Shown here piece after piece: positions 32,185 through 41,146 of a stretch of DNA of 64,000 nucleotides (its first letter is position 1; every line of letters begins with the position of its first letter). The stretch comes from Lactiplantibacillus pingfangensis. GTDB taxonomy: Bacteria; Bacillota; Bacilli; Lactobacillales; Lactobacillaceae. The notes beneath the pieces are model-generated. The model was not told the origin of the DNA. It did not search any database and saw nothing but the letters and a program-made list of their open reading frames with translations. The stretch lies in assembly GCF_005404945.1 (NCBI RefSeq), contig NZ_BJDG01000011.1, positions 30,747 to 94,746 of the forward strand, in the 5' to 3' direction. A program made the translations under genes and the position numbers.

Positions 32185-32206
32185 GCTGCCAATCGTTTCA
32201 ATGGAA

Positions 32207-32238
32207 GTACGATCTCATGATGAGATCGTGCTTTTTTT
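32207..32238 (+). terminator. Terminator of typA
   Basis: GTACGATCTCA pairs with TGAGATCGTGC, followed by seven T. Confidence 0.92.
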
Positions 32239-32271
32239 AGTTTGGGAGATCACTCAAATTTGTCCGCTTTC

Positions 32272-32435
32272 GGTGACGAGGCATACCATTAGCTGTGGGG
32301 GCCGGCCCCAGCCTGAGGAGCGGTCTGGGACTTCGCTTTCAAGCCTGAAAAGCAAGTCTTGAAAGACGCCCGTGGTGTAAGCGCCAAGCCCTTGCGCTAA
32401 CGCCACCGATACAGCAAATGTCCTGCCTCGTCACC
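32272..32435 (-). repeat. Multibranched palindromic element (32.3 kb copy)
   Basis: Perfect 12-bp terminal arms GGTGACGAGGCA/TGCCTCGTCACC, extended by ATTAGCTGT/ACAGCAAAT. Inside, read on the plus strand: CCAG/CTGG hairpin (32308-32328), CTTTCAAG/CTTGAAAG (32336-32365) and GTGGTGTAAGCGC/GCGCTAACGCCAC (32372-32406). Read on the minus strand it aligns with the 62.2 kb element through GAAGTCCCAGACCG. The element has no ORF. Confidence 0.75.
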
Positions 32436-32702
32436 TGCAGCTCGATAGTGAGCCACTCAAAATAACGCCAATACAGTTGTACTGACGTTTTTTGCCGGGT
32501 TAAATTTTAAATTGTCTTTTTCGAATCAATCACCCCCAAAAATCGGCCTTGGAATAAATTTACACAATTAATTCGTCAGAATGATGCTGGCTGAATCATG
32601 TTTGATCTGGTCTAACTGAGCGGTGATTGAACCACAGATTAGTTGGCGCAAGTTTTCGTTAAAAAAGTTTAAAAAGGCCAGACAAATTAACCATTTCACA
32701 GG
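32436..32702. other. Intergenic stretch upstream of ftsW
   Basis: Contains one terminator-like hairpin near 32463-32495 (AACGCCA/TGACGTT then T-run). Otherwise I see no gene or recognised site before the ftsW promoter. Confidence 0.4.
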
Positions 32703-32729
32703 TTGCGGTAATTGCGACTATGCTATAAT
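32703..32729 (+). promoter_or_regulatory. Promoter of ftsW
   Basis: Extended -10 TGCTATAAT with a weak -35 TTGCGG 15 bp upstream. Confidence 0.6.
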
Positions 32730-32809
32730 TACTGCAAGCGAACTTTTATAGAATGAGCCAGCGAAAAATGGTTTAATGACTCAGATTAGTTAAGGTGGGA
32801 TTGACGATC

Positions 32810-33976
32810 ATGTCAAAAAAAATGCACAACATGGACTATGTCCTCTTTGTCCCATACCTCATTTTAAGTGGTATTGGGATCGTCATGGTTTATTCTGCAA
32901 GTTCGTATGTCGCAGCAGGTAGTGGCTCATCACCAACGAGCTATTTGATTCGCCAATTTGTGTGGGTCGTTGGGGGTATTGGGATCAGCTTGTTTGTGAT
33001 GAACTTAAAGATTGATTATTTCAAACGTGCGCGACCGTGGGGCTGGTTAGGCTTCGCGATGATTGGTGTGCTGATTCTCCTGCGCGTGTTTGGGAAGTCC
33101 ATCAATGGGGCTGCTGGTTGGATTACCTTAGGACCGATGTCCATTCAGCCGGCCGAGTTTTGTAAGTTTTACTTGATTGTGTACCTTTCCATGATGATTG
33201 CGCAGCGCGAACAGCGCTTGGGTTTCGCTAAGTTACGTGATTTAACCGCGCAACTAATCATGTTAGGGGCAATGATCTTACTCATTGTAATTCAGCCCGA
33301 TATTGGGGGCGCCACAATCAATATGGCGATTGCAACCGTGATTTTATTTGCAAGTGGGATGTCTTACCTCTTTGGGGTCGGCATCTTTGCAACCGCGGTT
33401 GTCGGATTCGAATGGGTCTTAGTGCCCATGATGAGCCATCTTCCTCAAAGTGTGTTAGCGAATTCGTATCAATTGCGACGTTTTCTAGGCTTCTTAAATC
33501 CGTTTAAAACGGCTTCTGGTGCCGGGACACAATTGGTGAATTCATATTATGCCATTTCAAATGGTGGTTTGACCGGTGTGGGAATTGGAAATAGCTTGCA
33601 AAAGCGCGGCTATTTACCAGAACCTAACACTGATTTCATTATGTCGATTACAGCAGAAGAGCTCGGTTTGCTGGGCGTTTTGCTAGTAATGGGATTATTA
33701 CTCGTGATCATTGGTCGGACAATTTATATTGGTGTGCGGTCGAATAACACGTTTAATACGTTGATTTGTTACGGAGTGGCTGCTTATTTGACCATTCAGA
33801 CATTTATTAATGTTGGCGGTATCGTCGGCTTGATCCCGATTACGGGGGTGACTTTTCCATTTGTCAGTTACGGCGGTTCCAGTATGATGGTCCTCACGCT
33901 TTCGCTTGGGCTGGTGCTCAATGTCAGTTCGATGGAAAAAATCGCGCGAGCGACCACAGTTCGTCAGGAGAGTTAA
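32810..33976 (+). CDS. ftsW: FtsW/RodA/SpoVE family lipid II polymerase
   Basis: A SEDS peptidoglycan glycosyltransferase with about ten membrane segments over 388 residues. Family motifs include GRTIYIG, PEPNTDFIMSITAEELG and PITGVTFPFVSYGGSS. It lies just before pycA and outside the division cluster, as in L. plantarum. ATG 32810 follows AAGGTGGG; TTG 32801 and GTG 32795 are possible but less likely starts. Confidence 0.92.
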   Translation: MSKKMHNMDYVLFVPYLILSGIGIVMVYSASSYVAAGSGSSPTSYLIRQFVWVVGGIGISLFVMNLKIDYFKRARPWGWLGFAMIGVLILLRVFGKSINGAAGWITLGPMSIQPAEFCKFYLIVYLSMMIAQREQRLGFAKLRDLTAQLIMLGAMILLIVIQPDIGGATINMAIATVILFASGMSYLFGVGIFATAVVGFEWVLVPMMSHLPQSVLANSYQLRRFLGFLNPFKTASGAGTQLVNSYYAISNGGLTGVGIGNSLQKRGYLPEPNTDFIMSITAEELGLLGVLLVMGLLLVIIGRTIYIGVRSNNTFNTLICYGVAAYLTIQTFINVGGIVGLIPITGVTFPFVSYGGSSMMVLTLSLGLVLNVSSMEKIARATTVRQES

Positions 33977-34007
33977 GTCAATCTAATTTCGAAATGAGGG
34001 GTTTCTG

Positions 34008-37000
34008 GTGAAAAAAGTATTAATTGCTAACCGTGGTGAAATTGCGACGCGGGTTATCCGGGCTTGTCATGAATTAGGCCTACAGACCGTGGCAATTTAC
34101 GCCAAAGAAGATGAATTTTCCGTTCACCGTTTTAAGGCTGATGAAGCGTACTTAGTCGGTGAAGGCCTCGCACCAATTGCAGCTTATTTAGATATCGAAG
34201 ACATCATTCGCATTGCCAAAGAAAACCAGGTTGATGCCATTCATCCAGGCTATGGCTTCCTATCTGAAAATGCGACTTTTGCCCGTCGTTGTGCAGAAGA
34301 AGGGTTAACCTTCGTTGGGCCAACGCCGGAACAATTGGAAATGTTCGGTGATAAAATCACTGCCAAACAAGTTGCGGCCGATGCTGGTGTCGCGACGATT
34401 CCAAGTACGACGCACCCCGTTACTAGTTTGAATGAAGCCCTGCAATTTACTAAAAAGTATGGTTTTCCAATTATGATTAAGGCCGCCATGGGTGGTGGTG
34501 GTCGTGGGATGCGCATCGTTCATGAAGCTTCCGAATTACAAGAAGCGTTTGACCGTGCCCGTTCGGAAGCGATGCAATCCTTTGGTGATGACGAAATTTA
34601 CTTAGAAAAATTCATTGCCCATCCGAAACACATTGAGGTCCAGATTTTAGGGGACTCGCATGATAATATTTTGCACTTATTCGAACGTGACTGTTCGGTG
34701 CAACGCCGAAACCAGAAGGTGATTGAATTTGCCCCGGCGGTAGCTTTGTCAATTGAATTACGGCAACGAATTTGTGACGCCGCAGTTCGGTTAATGAAAC
34801 ATGTCCATTACTTAAATGCCGCCACGGTTGAATTTTTGGTCGAAGGGGATCAATTTTACTTTATGGAAGTGAACCCCCGTGTTCAAGTTGAGCACACGGT
34901 TACTGAAATGATTACTGAAATCGATATCGTTCATGCGCAATTAAAGATTGCCATGGGCGGCGACTTATTTGAAGATTTGCACTTGCCACACCAAGATGCC
35001 ATGACGTATAAAGGTGCCGCGATTCAATGTCGGGTCACGACTGAAGACCCAGCCAACGACTTTATGCCAGATACAGGTCGGATTGAAACTTATCGTTCAC
35101 CCGGTGGTAATGGGGTACGTTTGGACGCCGGCAATACGTACTCTGGGGCAGTGGTGACGCCGTACTTTGACTCATTATTGGTTAAGGCCTGTGTAGTGGC
35201 ACGTAACTTTAAGGCCGCGGTACACAAGATGCGGCGGGTACTCGTTGAATTTGATATTCGTGGCGTCAAAACCAATATTCCGTTTATGTTGAACGTGATT
35301 GATCATCCAACGTTCCAAGCAGGCGAAGCGAATACCCGGTTTATTGATTTAACGCCGGAATTGTTCAACTTCCCAGATGATACGCAACAAGAAGACAAAA
35401 TGTTGAAGTATATCGGGAATACGACAGTTAATGGGTTCCCAGATGTGGCCCAACATTCTAAAAAATACTATCCCGATGTGGAATTCAAAGATGACTTTGC
35501 CCCAATCAATAATAAGATTGTTACGGCGAAAGACGTGCTGGACGAACAAGGGGTCAGTGGGTTACAAAGCTGGTTGTTAGCTAAAAAAGAAGTGTTACTG
35601 ACCGATACAACGATGCGGGACGCACATCAAAGCTTGTTTGCGACGCGGATGCGGACGAAAGATATGTTAGCGGTCGCGGAAGCCTCACAAAAGGCTTTAC
35701 CAGAACTGTTCTCATATGAAATGTGGGGCGGTGCTACTTTTGATGTGGCCTATCGTTTCTTGAATGAAAACCCTTGGGATCGGCTACGGAAGTTACGGAC
35801 GGCGATGCCAAGAACGTTGTTCCAGATGTTATTCCGTGGCAGTAACGCGGTTGGTTATCAAAACTATCCGGATAACGTGATTCGTGAATTTATTTTAGAG
35901 TCGGCCAAGAGTGGGATTGATGTGTTCCGAATTTTTGACAGTTTGAACTGGGTGCCACAGATGGAAAAGAGTATCCAAGCCGTCAAGGAAACCGGGAAGA
36001 TTGCTGAAGGGACCATTTGTTACACTGGTGACATTATGGATCCTGAGCGGAAAAAGTATTCCCTTGATTACTACAAGCAACTGGCTTTGGATCTACAGTC
36101 CGTTGGGTCTGACATTATTTCAATTAAGGATATGGCCGGGGTTTTGAAGCCAGAAGCCGCTTATGAGTTAGTCGCAACCTTAAAAGATGCGTTGGATGTG
36201 CCGGTTCATTTGCATACCCATGACACGACGGGTAATGGTATTTTTACCTACGCGCGGGCAGTGGATGCCGGTGTCGATGTCGTGGATGTGGCTGCCAGTG
36301 CCTTATCAGGGACGACCAGTCAACCATCAATGAGCTCGTTGTATTATGCACTAGCGCATAACGATCGGCAGCCAGCGGTTGATATTGAACACGTCGAGAC
36401 CATCAATCGTTACTGGCAAGGTATTCGGCCTTACTACCAAGACTTCTCGAATGGGATGACTGGTCCGCAGACTGATATTTACCAAACCCAAATGCCGGGT
36501 GGTCAATACTCGAACTTACAACAACAAGCTAAAGCGTTAGGCTTAGGCGATCGTTGGGAAGAAGTTAAAGAGATGTATGCGACCGTCAATGACATGTTTG
36601 GGGATATTATCAAGGTCACACCAAGTTCTAAAGTGGTTGGCGATATGGCCTTGTTCATGATTGAAAATAATTTGACCCCAGATGATGTTTACGACCATGG
36701 TGAAAAGTTAGACTTCCCTGAATCAGTGATCAACTTCTTTGCCGGTAATATTGGTCAACCAGTTGGTGGCTTCCCGAAGAAGTTACAAAAAATCATTTTG
36801 AAGGGACGTCCTGGCTTGACCGTCCGTCCGGGCTCATTAGCCAAGCCAGCGGATTTTGCCGCCACTAAGACGGAATTAGCACCAAAAATTGGCCATGAAC
36901 CATCAGTCCAAGAAGTTTTAAGCTATATCTTATATCCAAAAGTCTTCTTGGATTACCAAGTTCAGCATAAACAATATGGTCATGTGTCATTATTAGATAC

Positions 37001-37439
37001 GCCAACTTTCTTCCAAGGCATGCGATTAGGCGAAACTGTCAATATTGACTTGGCAAGAGGTAAGACGATGATCGTCAAATTGAATCAAATCAGTGAACCT
37101 GATGTTGATGGGATTCGGACCTTATACTTCAGTATCAATGGTCAAAATCAAGAGATCACAGTCAAGGATAATTCTGTCCATCAAACCGCCGCCAGCACCA
37201 GAAAAGCGGAACCAACTAACGAAAATGAAGTTGGGGCGACGATGAGTGGTTCGGTCTTGAAACTCCTCGTTAAGAAGGGTGACACCGTTAAGAAAGGCCA
37301 ACCATTGTTGGTCACTGAAGCGATGAAGATGGAAACGACGATTCAAGCACCAGAAGATGGTGTGATTGAACACACGTATGTCAATGCGGGTGACGTCATT
37401 CAAACGGATGATTTATTGCTTGAAATCACCCCTAAATAG
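34008..37439 (+). CDS. pycA: Pyruvate carboxylase
   Basis: Makes oxaloacetate from pyruvate, bicarbonate and ATP, feeding aspartate synthesis. Domains in order are biotin carboxylase (residues 1-450, ATP loop MGGGGRGMR), carboxyltransferase (about 530-800, LLTDTTMRDAHQSL), the PC tetramerisation region and a C-terminal biotinyl domain with K1107 in EAMKMET. The 1143-residue length is normal. GTG start after GAGGGG. It follows ftsW by 31 bp. Confidence 0.98.
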   Translation: MKKVLIANRGEIATRVIRACHELGLQTVAIYAKEDEFSVHRFKADEAYLVGEGLAPIAAYLDIEDIIRIAKENQVDAIHPGYGFLSENATFARRCAEEGLTFVGPTPEQLEMFGDKITAKQVAADAGVATIPSTTHPVTSLNEALQFTKKYGFPIMIKAAMGGGGRGMRIVHEASELQEAFDRARSEAMQSFGDDEIYLEKFIAHPKHIEVQILGDSHDNILHLFERDCSVQRRNQKVIEFAPAVALSIELRQRICDAAVRLMKHVHYLNAATVEFLVEGDQFYFMEVNPRVQVEHTVTEMITEIDIVHAQLKIAMGGDLFEDLHLPHQDAMTYKGAAIQCRVTTEDPANDFMPDTGRIETYRSPGGNGVRLDAGNTYSGAVVTPYFDSLLVKACVVARNFKAAVHKMRRVLVEFDIRGVKTNIPFMLNVIDHPTFQAGEANTRFIDLTPELFNFPDDTQQEDKMLKYIGNTTVNGFPDVAQHSKKYYPDVEFKDDFAPINNKIVTAKDVLDEQGVSGLQSWLLAKKEVLLTDTTMRDAHQSLFATRMRTKDMLAVAEASQKALPELFSYEMWGGATFDVAYRFLNENPWDRLRKLRTAMPRTLFQMLFRGSNAVGYQNYPDNVIREFILESAKSGIDVFRIFDSLNWVPQMEKSIQAVKETGKIAEGTICYTGDIMDPERKKYSLDYYKQLALDLQSVGSDIISIKDMAGVLKPEAAYELVATLKDALDVPVHLHTHDTTGNGIFTYARAVDAGVDVVDVAASALSGTTSQPSMSSLYYALAHNDRQPAVDIEHVETINRYWQGIRPYYQDFSNGMTGPQTDIYQTQMPGGQYSNLQQQAKALGLGDRWEEVKEMYATVNDMFGDIIKVTPSSKVVGDMALFMIENNLTPDDVYDHGEKLDFPESVINFFAGNIGQPVGGFPKKLQKIILKGRPGLTVRPGSLAKPADFAATKTELAPKIGHEPSVQEVLSYILYPKVFLDYQVQHKQYGHVSLLDTPTFFQGMRLGETVNIDLARGKTMIVKLNQISEPDVDGIRTLYFSINGQNQEITVKDNSVHQTAASTRKAEPTNENEVGATMSGSVLKLLVKKGDTVKKGQPLLVTEAMKMETTIQAPEDGVIEHTYVNAGDVIQTDDLLLEITPK

Positions 37440-37450
37440 CGTTTAATGAG

Positions 37451-37489
37451 AAGTGTCTGAACTGGCTAACTGGTTCAGGCACTTTTTTT
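37451..37489 (+). terminator. Terminator of pycA
   Basis: AAGTGTCTGAAC pairs with GTTCAGGCACTT, followed by seven T. Confidence 0.9.
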
Positions 37490-37519
37490 GACGACACGAT
37501 CAGGGTCAAACAACCTTAT

Positions 37520-37650
37520 TACAGCTTTCGCTTCCGCCAGTTGGGGCTGCCTAGCATTGCACAATAATCCTGACAGAGCACTCACTGCTAGTTTAGTTTA
37601 GGCGCAATCATTGCTGATATGGTTGCTGTTCACGACTATTTTTCGCTTTC
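37520..37650 (+). repeat. Degenerate remnant of the palindromic element family
   Basis: 37570-37645 aligns with 62321-62390 in the same orientation through CTGACRGAGC and AGTTTAGTTTAGG, then TTGCTGATAT. The preceding bases (CAGCTTTCGCTTCCGCCAG... and GCACAA) resemble the right side of the 62.2 kb element. Arms no longer pair, so this looks like a decayed copy. Confidence 0.5.
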
Positions 37651-37716
37651 AACGCTTAAACGCTGATTAATTCAGTTGGCATCTGGTTAATTATTTTGGC
37701 TTGCTGGTATGGTTCA

Positions 37717-37850
37717 AAATAATGCACGTCTCTAGCCCCCGGCAGGCGGAAATCAAGCCACTCGATAATGAATTTAGAGAAAACCGAGAAAGACTTGACA
37801 CTTACGATCGAAGACTAAACCTTGACGTACGCCGCTATCTAGCCTAACAT
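37717..37850 (+). repeat. Dispersed promoter-bearing intergenic repeat, copy 2
   Basis: Same blocks as 10980-11280 in the same order, but TCTAGCC (37731-37737) is directly followed by CCCGG, showing the uninterrupted form. It ends in the ylbG promoter. Confidence 0.75.
37822..37850 (+). promoter_or_regulatory. Promoter of ylbG operon
   Basis: TTGACG, 17 bp, TAACAT, within repeat copy 2. Confidence 0.6.
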
Positions 37851-37886
37851 TTAAAAAAGATAGAAAGTAAAAGAGGTGGCTATTCG

Positions 37887-38183
37887 ATGGAATTTCAAGT
37901 CAAACCACGACGTTCGATAATTGTTTATTTGCATTCGATGAAGCAGATTAGACAGTTGAAGCGTTACGGGGTGATTCAATACCAATCACGCCAAGAACAT
38001 TACGTCATTATTTACATGGATGAAGCACAAGTTCGGCCAACGATGGCCAAACTAAAAAAATTAAATTTTGTTCGCCGAGTCGAGCCGTCTTACCGGCCAG
38101 ATATTGATATGAACTTTGGTGAACGGGTTGATAAGGGCTTCTTTAAGCCCCAGACTGGCGTGCCAGTTGATGATGAAGATTAA
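37887..38183 (+). CDS. ylbG: YlbG family protein (UPF0298/DUF2129)
   Basis: A 98-residue conserved Firmicutes protein of unknown function, with VYLHSMKQIRQLKRYGVIQYQSR and the C-terminal KKLNFVRRVEPSYRP. AGAGGTGG precedes the ATG. It is first in a likely operon with rsmD, coaD and ylbL, the usual arrangement in Bacilli. Confidence 0.9.
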   Translation: MEFQVKPRRSIIVYLHSMKQIRQLKRYGVIQYQSRQEHYVIIYMDEAQVRPTMAKLKKLNFVRRVEPSYRPDIDMNFGERVDKGFFKPQTGVPVDDED

Positions 38184-38199
38184 AGTTGGTGACTAAGAG

Positions 38200-38769
38200 A
38201 TGCGAATTGTAGCAGGAGATTTTGGTGGTCGGCGGTTAAAAGCCGTTCCTGGTATGCAGACGAGACCGACAACCGATAAAATTAAGGAAGCGTTATTTAA
38301 TATTATCGGCCCCTATTTTGATGGCGGTCGGTCGTTGGATTTGTTTGCTGGTAGCGGTGGCTTGAGTATTGAAGCAGTTTCACGTGGGGTTGCGCACGCA
38401 GTCTTGATTGATCGCCAGTATCAGGCAATCAAAACAATCAAGGATAATGTGGCAGTCACTAAGGCACCAGAGCGCTTTGAGATTATCAAAGGGGACGCCA
38501 AACGGGTACTCGACCAATTGGCTTTCAAGAATGAGCAATTTGACTGGGTCTTTTTGGACCCGCCATATGCCAAACAACAAATTGTTAAGGATATCCTTAA
38601 ATGTGACTCACTGGGATTATTAACGGTTGGTTGTCATATTATTTGTGAAACAGATGCCAACGCAGACTTGCCCGATGAGATTCCTGGCTTCAAGTTGATT
38701 CGGCGGCAAAACTACGGCATTACTTATTTAACGATTTACCAAAAAATGACAGCGGAGGCAGAAGCATGA
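38200..38769 (+). CDS. rsmD: 16S rRNA guanine-966 N2-methyltransferase
   Basis: SAM-dependent methyltransferase for G966 of 16S rRNA. 189 residues with the family N-terminus MRIVAGDFGGRRLKAVPG, SAM motif LDLFAGSGGLSIEAVSRG and catalytic WVFLDPPY. Overlaps coaD by 4 bp (ATGA), 16 bp after ylbG. Confidence 0.96.
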   Translation: MRIVAGDFGGRRLKAVPGMQTRPTTDKIKEALFNIIGPYFDGGRSLDLFAGSGGLSIEAVSRGVAHAVLIDRQYQAIKTIKDNVAVTKAPERFEIIKGDAKRVLDQLAFKNEQFDWVFLDPPYAKQQIVKDILKCDSLGLLTVGCHIICETDANADLPDEIPGFKLIRRQNYGITYLTIYQKMTAEAEA

Positions 38770-39251
38770 CCATTGCAGTCTTTCCAGGTAGTTTTGATCC
38801 CGTTACACGGGGGCATTTAGATCTGATTGAGCGGGCCAGCCACTTGTTTGATGAGTTGATTGTCGCGGTCATGACGAATACGAGCAAGCAAGCGCTTTTT
38901 TCGAAGACAGAAAAAGTTCAGTTGATTGAAGCCGAAGTAGCGTCATTACCGAATGTCCGCGTGCAAGCGGCTACCGGGTTGACGGTCGATTTTATGGCCG
39001 CCCAACACGCGACGGTTTTAGTTCGTGGCCTGCGAAATGAACAGGATTTTGGTTATGAACGGGACATTGCTTGGATGAATCAGTCTTTAAAGCCGACAAT
39101 TGAAACGGTCTGTTTGTTAGCGCGTCCGCCATATGCTTATTTTTCTTCAAGCTTGATCAAGGAAGTCGCGAAGATGGGGGCGGATGTCAGTGCCTATGTG
39201 CCGGATGCCGTTGCTCAGCAGTTGGCGCAGCGCTTAAAGGAACGTGAGTAA
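38766..39251 (+). CDS. coaD: Phosphopantetheine adenylyltransferase
   Basis: Penultimate step of coenzyme A synthesis. The nucleotidyltransferase motif FPGSFDPVTRGHLDLI is at residues 5-20, with VRGLRNEQDFGYE and the C-terminal YFSSSLIKEVA. 161 residues, normal. The stop shares a base with the next start. Confidence 0.97.
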   Translation: MTIAVFPGSFDPVTRGHLDLIERASHLFDELIVAVMTNTSKQALFSKTEKVQLIEAEVASLPNVRVQAATGLTVDFMAAQHATVLVRGLRNEQDFGYERDIAWMNQSLKPTIETVCLLARPPYAYFSSSLIKEVAKMGADVSAYVPDAVAQQLAQRLKERE

Positions 39252-40294
39252 TGTCGAAAATTAAATCAGTGCTACGACGTTATTGGTGGGCGATTGTTGC
39301 GTTAATCGCCGTTTTGGCGTTGTGCTATGTGCCATTGCCGTATTATATCGAAGGCCCTGGCAGCGCCAACAATTTGAAAAGCTTTGTCAAAATCAAAGGT
39401 CATGCCGATCGCCGTTCTGGAAAGTTTATGTTAACTTCTGTGATGCTTGCTCCCGCACGGCCGATTACTTGGCTGTATGCCCAAGTTAATCCACATTATT
39501 CGGTTGTGAGTGAAGCTGAGGTCAATGGCGGTCAAGATAATGCGACTTATGATAAGGTTCAAAACTTCTATATGAAAAGTGCGATTAATGAAGCGATTGC
39601 GACCGCCTATTCAGCCGCACATGCGAGTTATCAGAAGACTTATCGCGGCATTTATGTCTTAGAAGTTCAATCAAAGTCAAAATTTAAGCAAGCCGTTAAA
39701 GTTGGCGATACGATTACGAAGGTGGATGGTCATCATTTTACGACTGCCCAAGGTTATCAGAACTATATTGCAAGTCAAGGTGTCGGTCATCAAGTGACGA
39801 TCACGTATCAGCACAATGGTCAAACGAAACAGGCCAGTGCACCATTGATTAAATTATCGACGAAACGGGCCGGCATTGGTGTCGGGCTGACCGATAATGT
39901 GAAAGTCACGACCAAAATTCCGGTCAAGGTGGATCCAGGGGCCATCGGTGGGCCCTCTGCCGGCTTGATGTTTAGTTTGCAAATTTATCAGCAATTAACC
40001 AATCAAAATTTGCGAAAAGGGCGTCAGATTGCGGGCACTGGGACAATTAATCCGGATGGGTCTGTCGGCGAAATTGGTGGGATTGATAAGAAAATTATCG
40101 CTGCCAAAAACGCTGGTGCCACAATTTTCTTTGCTCCCTATGTCAAGCCAACCAAGGCGTTGCTAGCATTGGAAGAAGATCACCAGACGAATTATCAACT
40201 GGCAAAGGCGACGGCTAAAAAATATGCGCCGTCCATGAAAGTGGTCCCAGTAAGTTCATTTAACCAAGCGATAAAATATTTAGCGACACATTAG
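39251..40294 (+). CDS. PDZ-Lon-like membrane protease (YlbL/SepM family)
   Basis: 347 residues: one N-terminal transmembrane segment (14-32), an extracellular region with a PDZ domain (about 125-205) and a C-terminal Lon-type protease domain. The Ser of GGPSAGLMF and Lys of GGIDKKIIAA form the catalytic dyad. In Streptococcus the relative SepM trims competence peptide; the substrate here is unknown. Placed next to the comE genes but ended by its own terminator. Confidence 0.92.
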   Translation: MSKIKSVLRRYWWAIVALIAVLALCYVPLPYYIEGPGSANNLKSFVKIKGHADRRSGKFMLTSVMLAPARPITWLYAQVNPHYSVVSEAEVNGGQDNATYDKVQNFYMKSAINEAIATAYSAAHASYQKTYRGIYVLEVQSKSKFKQAVKVGDTITKVDGHHFTTAQGYQNYIASQGVGHQVTITYQHNGQTKQASAPLIKLSTKRAGIGVGLTDNVKVTTKIPVKVDPGAIGGPSAGLMFSLQIYQQLTNQNLRKGRQIAGTGTINPDGSVGEIGGIDKKIIAAKNAGATIFFAPYVKPTKALLALEEDHQTNYQLAKATAKKYAPSMKVVPVSSFNQAIKYLATH

Positions 40295-40296
40295 CA

Positions 40297-40326
40297 GGTT
40301 GTGACAATTGTCACAGCCTTTTTTTG
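40297..40326 (+). terminator. Terminator of the ylbG-ylbL operon
   Basis: GGTTGTGAC-AATT-GTCACAGCC hairpin followed by eight T. Confidence 0.9.
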
Positions 40327-40389
40327 CAATTGAAAAGTGAGTTGCGCCGTCCGCTTGCGTAATTGATCAGTGTTAGGGGGGAGCGTTTA

Positions 40390-41094
40390 ATGGGTAATGA
40401 ACTGTTAACTTGGGTCAACTCACATCGGTTAATGTCGATTATTCTTGCAAGTGTTGCCATGTTAGGCTTGGGTCTGGTTGTCCTCGTGGCGTTAATGCGC
40501 CCACCTGTCACTGCGGCATCAATTGAGACGGCTGCTACGACAACTAGTCAGGCATCACGGACCAGTGTGACGAAGCGTAGTCAGCCCAGCGTACTTAAGG
40601 AAAGTGTGAGCGGGCCAATTTATGTTGATGTTAAAGGTGCCGTGAAACAGCCAGGATTGTATCGTGTGACCGCTGCAATGCGGGTGGCGGATGCGATTGA
40701 ATTAGCGAAAGGGCTATTGCCGCAAGCGGATCAGCGCCAAGTTAATTTAGCGGCTAAAGTTGTCGATCAACAAGTGATTTATGTCCCAGTGAAGGGCGAA
40801 CAGCTGCCGGCAATCGCTGCCCCAGCTGCGACGAGTCAGCCCGAGACCGCAACGACTGCTGGCGGTACCCCCAAAGCTGGGTCAAAGACGACGGGAGCCA
40901 AAGGTAAGATTAATTTGAATACCGCGGATGTGGCGGCATTGCAAAAGCTCGCCGGTGTTGGTCAAAAGAAAGCCGAAAAGATTATTGCTTTTCGAAATGA
41001 GCATGGCGGTTTTAAGAGTGTGGCTGAGCTCAAAAAAGTTGGGGGCTTTGGCGATAAGACGCTGGCCAAATTTCAAGATCAGCTGACTGTCTAG
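40390..41094 (+). CDS. comEA: Competence protein ComEA, DNA receptor
   Basis: Membrane-anchored DNA-binding protein of the transformation machinery. N-terminal transmembrane segment (about 14-35), SLBB domain (IYVDVKGAVKQPGLY) and a C-terminal helix-hairpin-helix pair (INLNTADVAALQKLAGVGQKKAEKI split by short turns). About 234 residues. ATG 40390 is preceded by GGGGGGAG. Confidence 0.94.
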   Translation: MGNELLTWVNSHRLMSIILASVAMLGLGLVVLVALMRPPVTAASIETAATTTSQASRTSVTKRSQPSVLKESVSGPIYVDVKGAVKQPGLYRVTAAMRVADAIELAKGLLPQADQRQVNLAAKVVDQQVIYVPVKGEQLPAIAAPAATSQPETATTAGGTPKAGSKTTGAKGKINLNTADVAALQKLAGVGQKKAEKIIAFRNEHGGFKSVAELKKVGGFGDKTLAKFQDQLTV

Positions 41095-41114
41095 TCGTCG
41101 GCGCCACAATTTGG

Positions 41115-41120
41115 TATACT
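41115..41120 (+). promoter_or_regulatory. Possible internal promoter before comEB
   Basis: Extended -10 TGGTATACT without a clear -35, in the 52-bp comEA-comEB gap. Confidence 0.35.
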
Positions 41121-41146
41121 ACTGTCATTGAAAGCGAGGCAAAATA

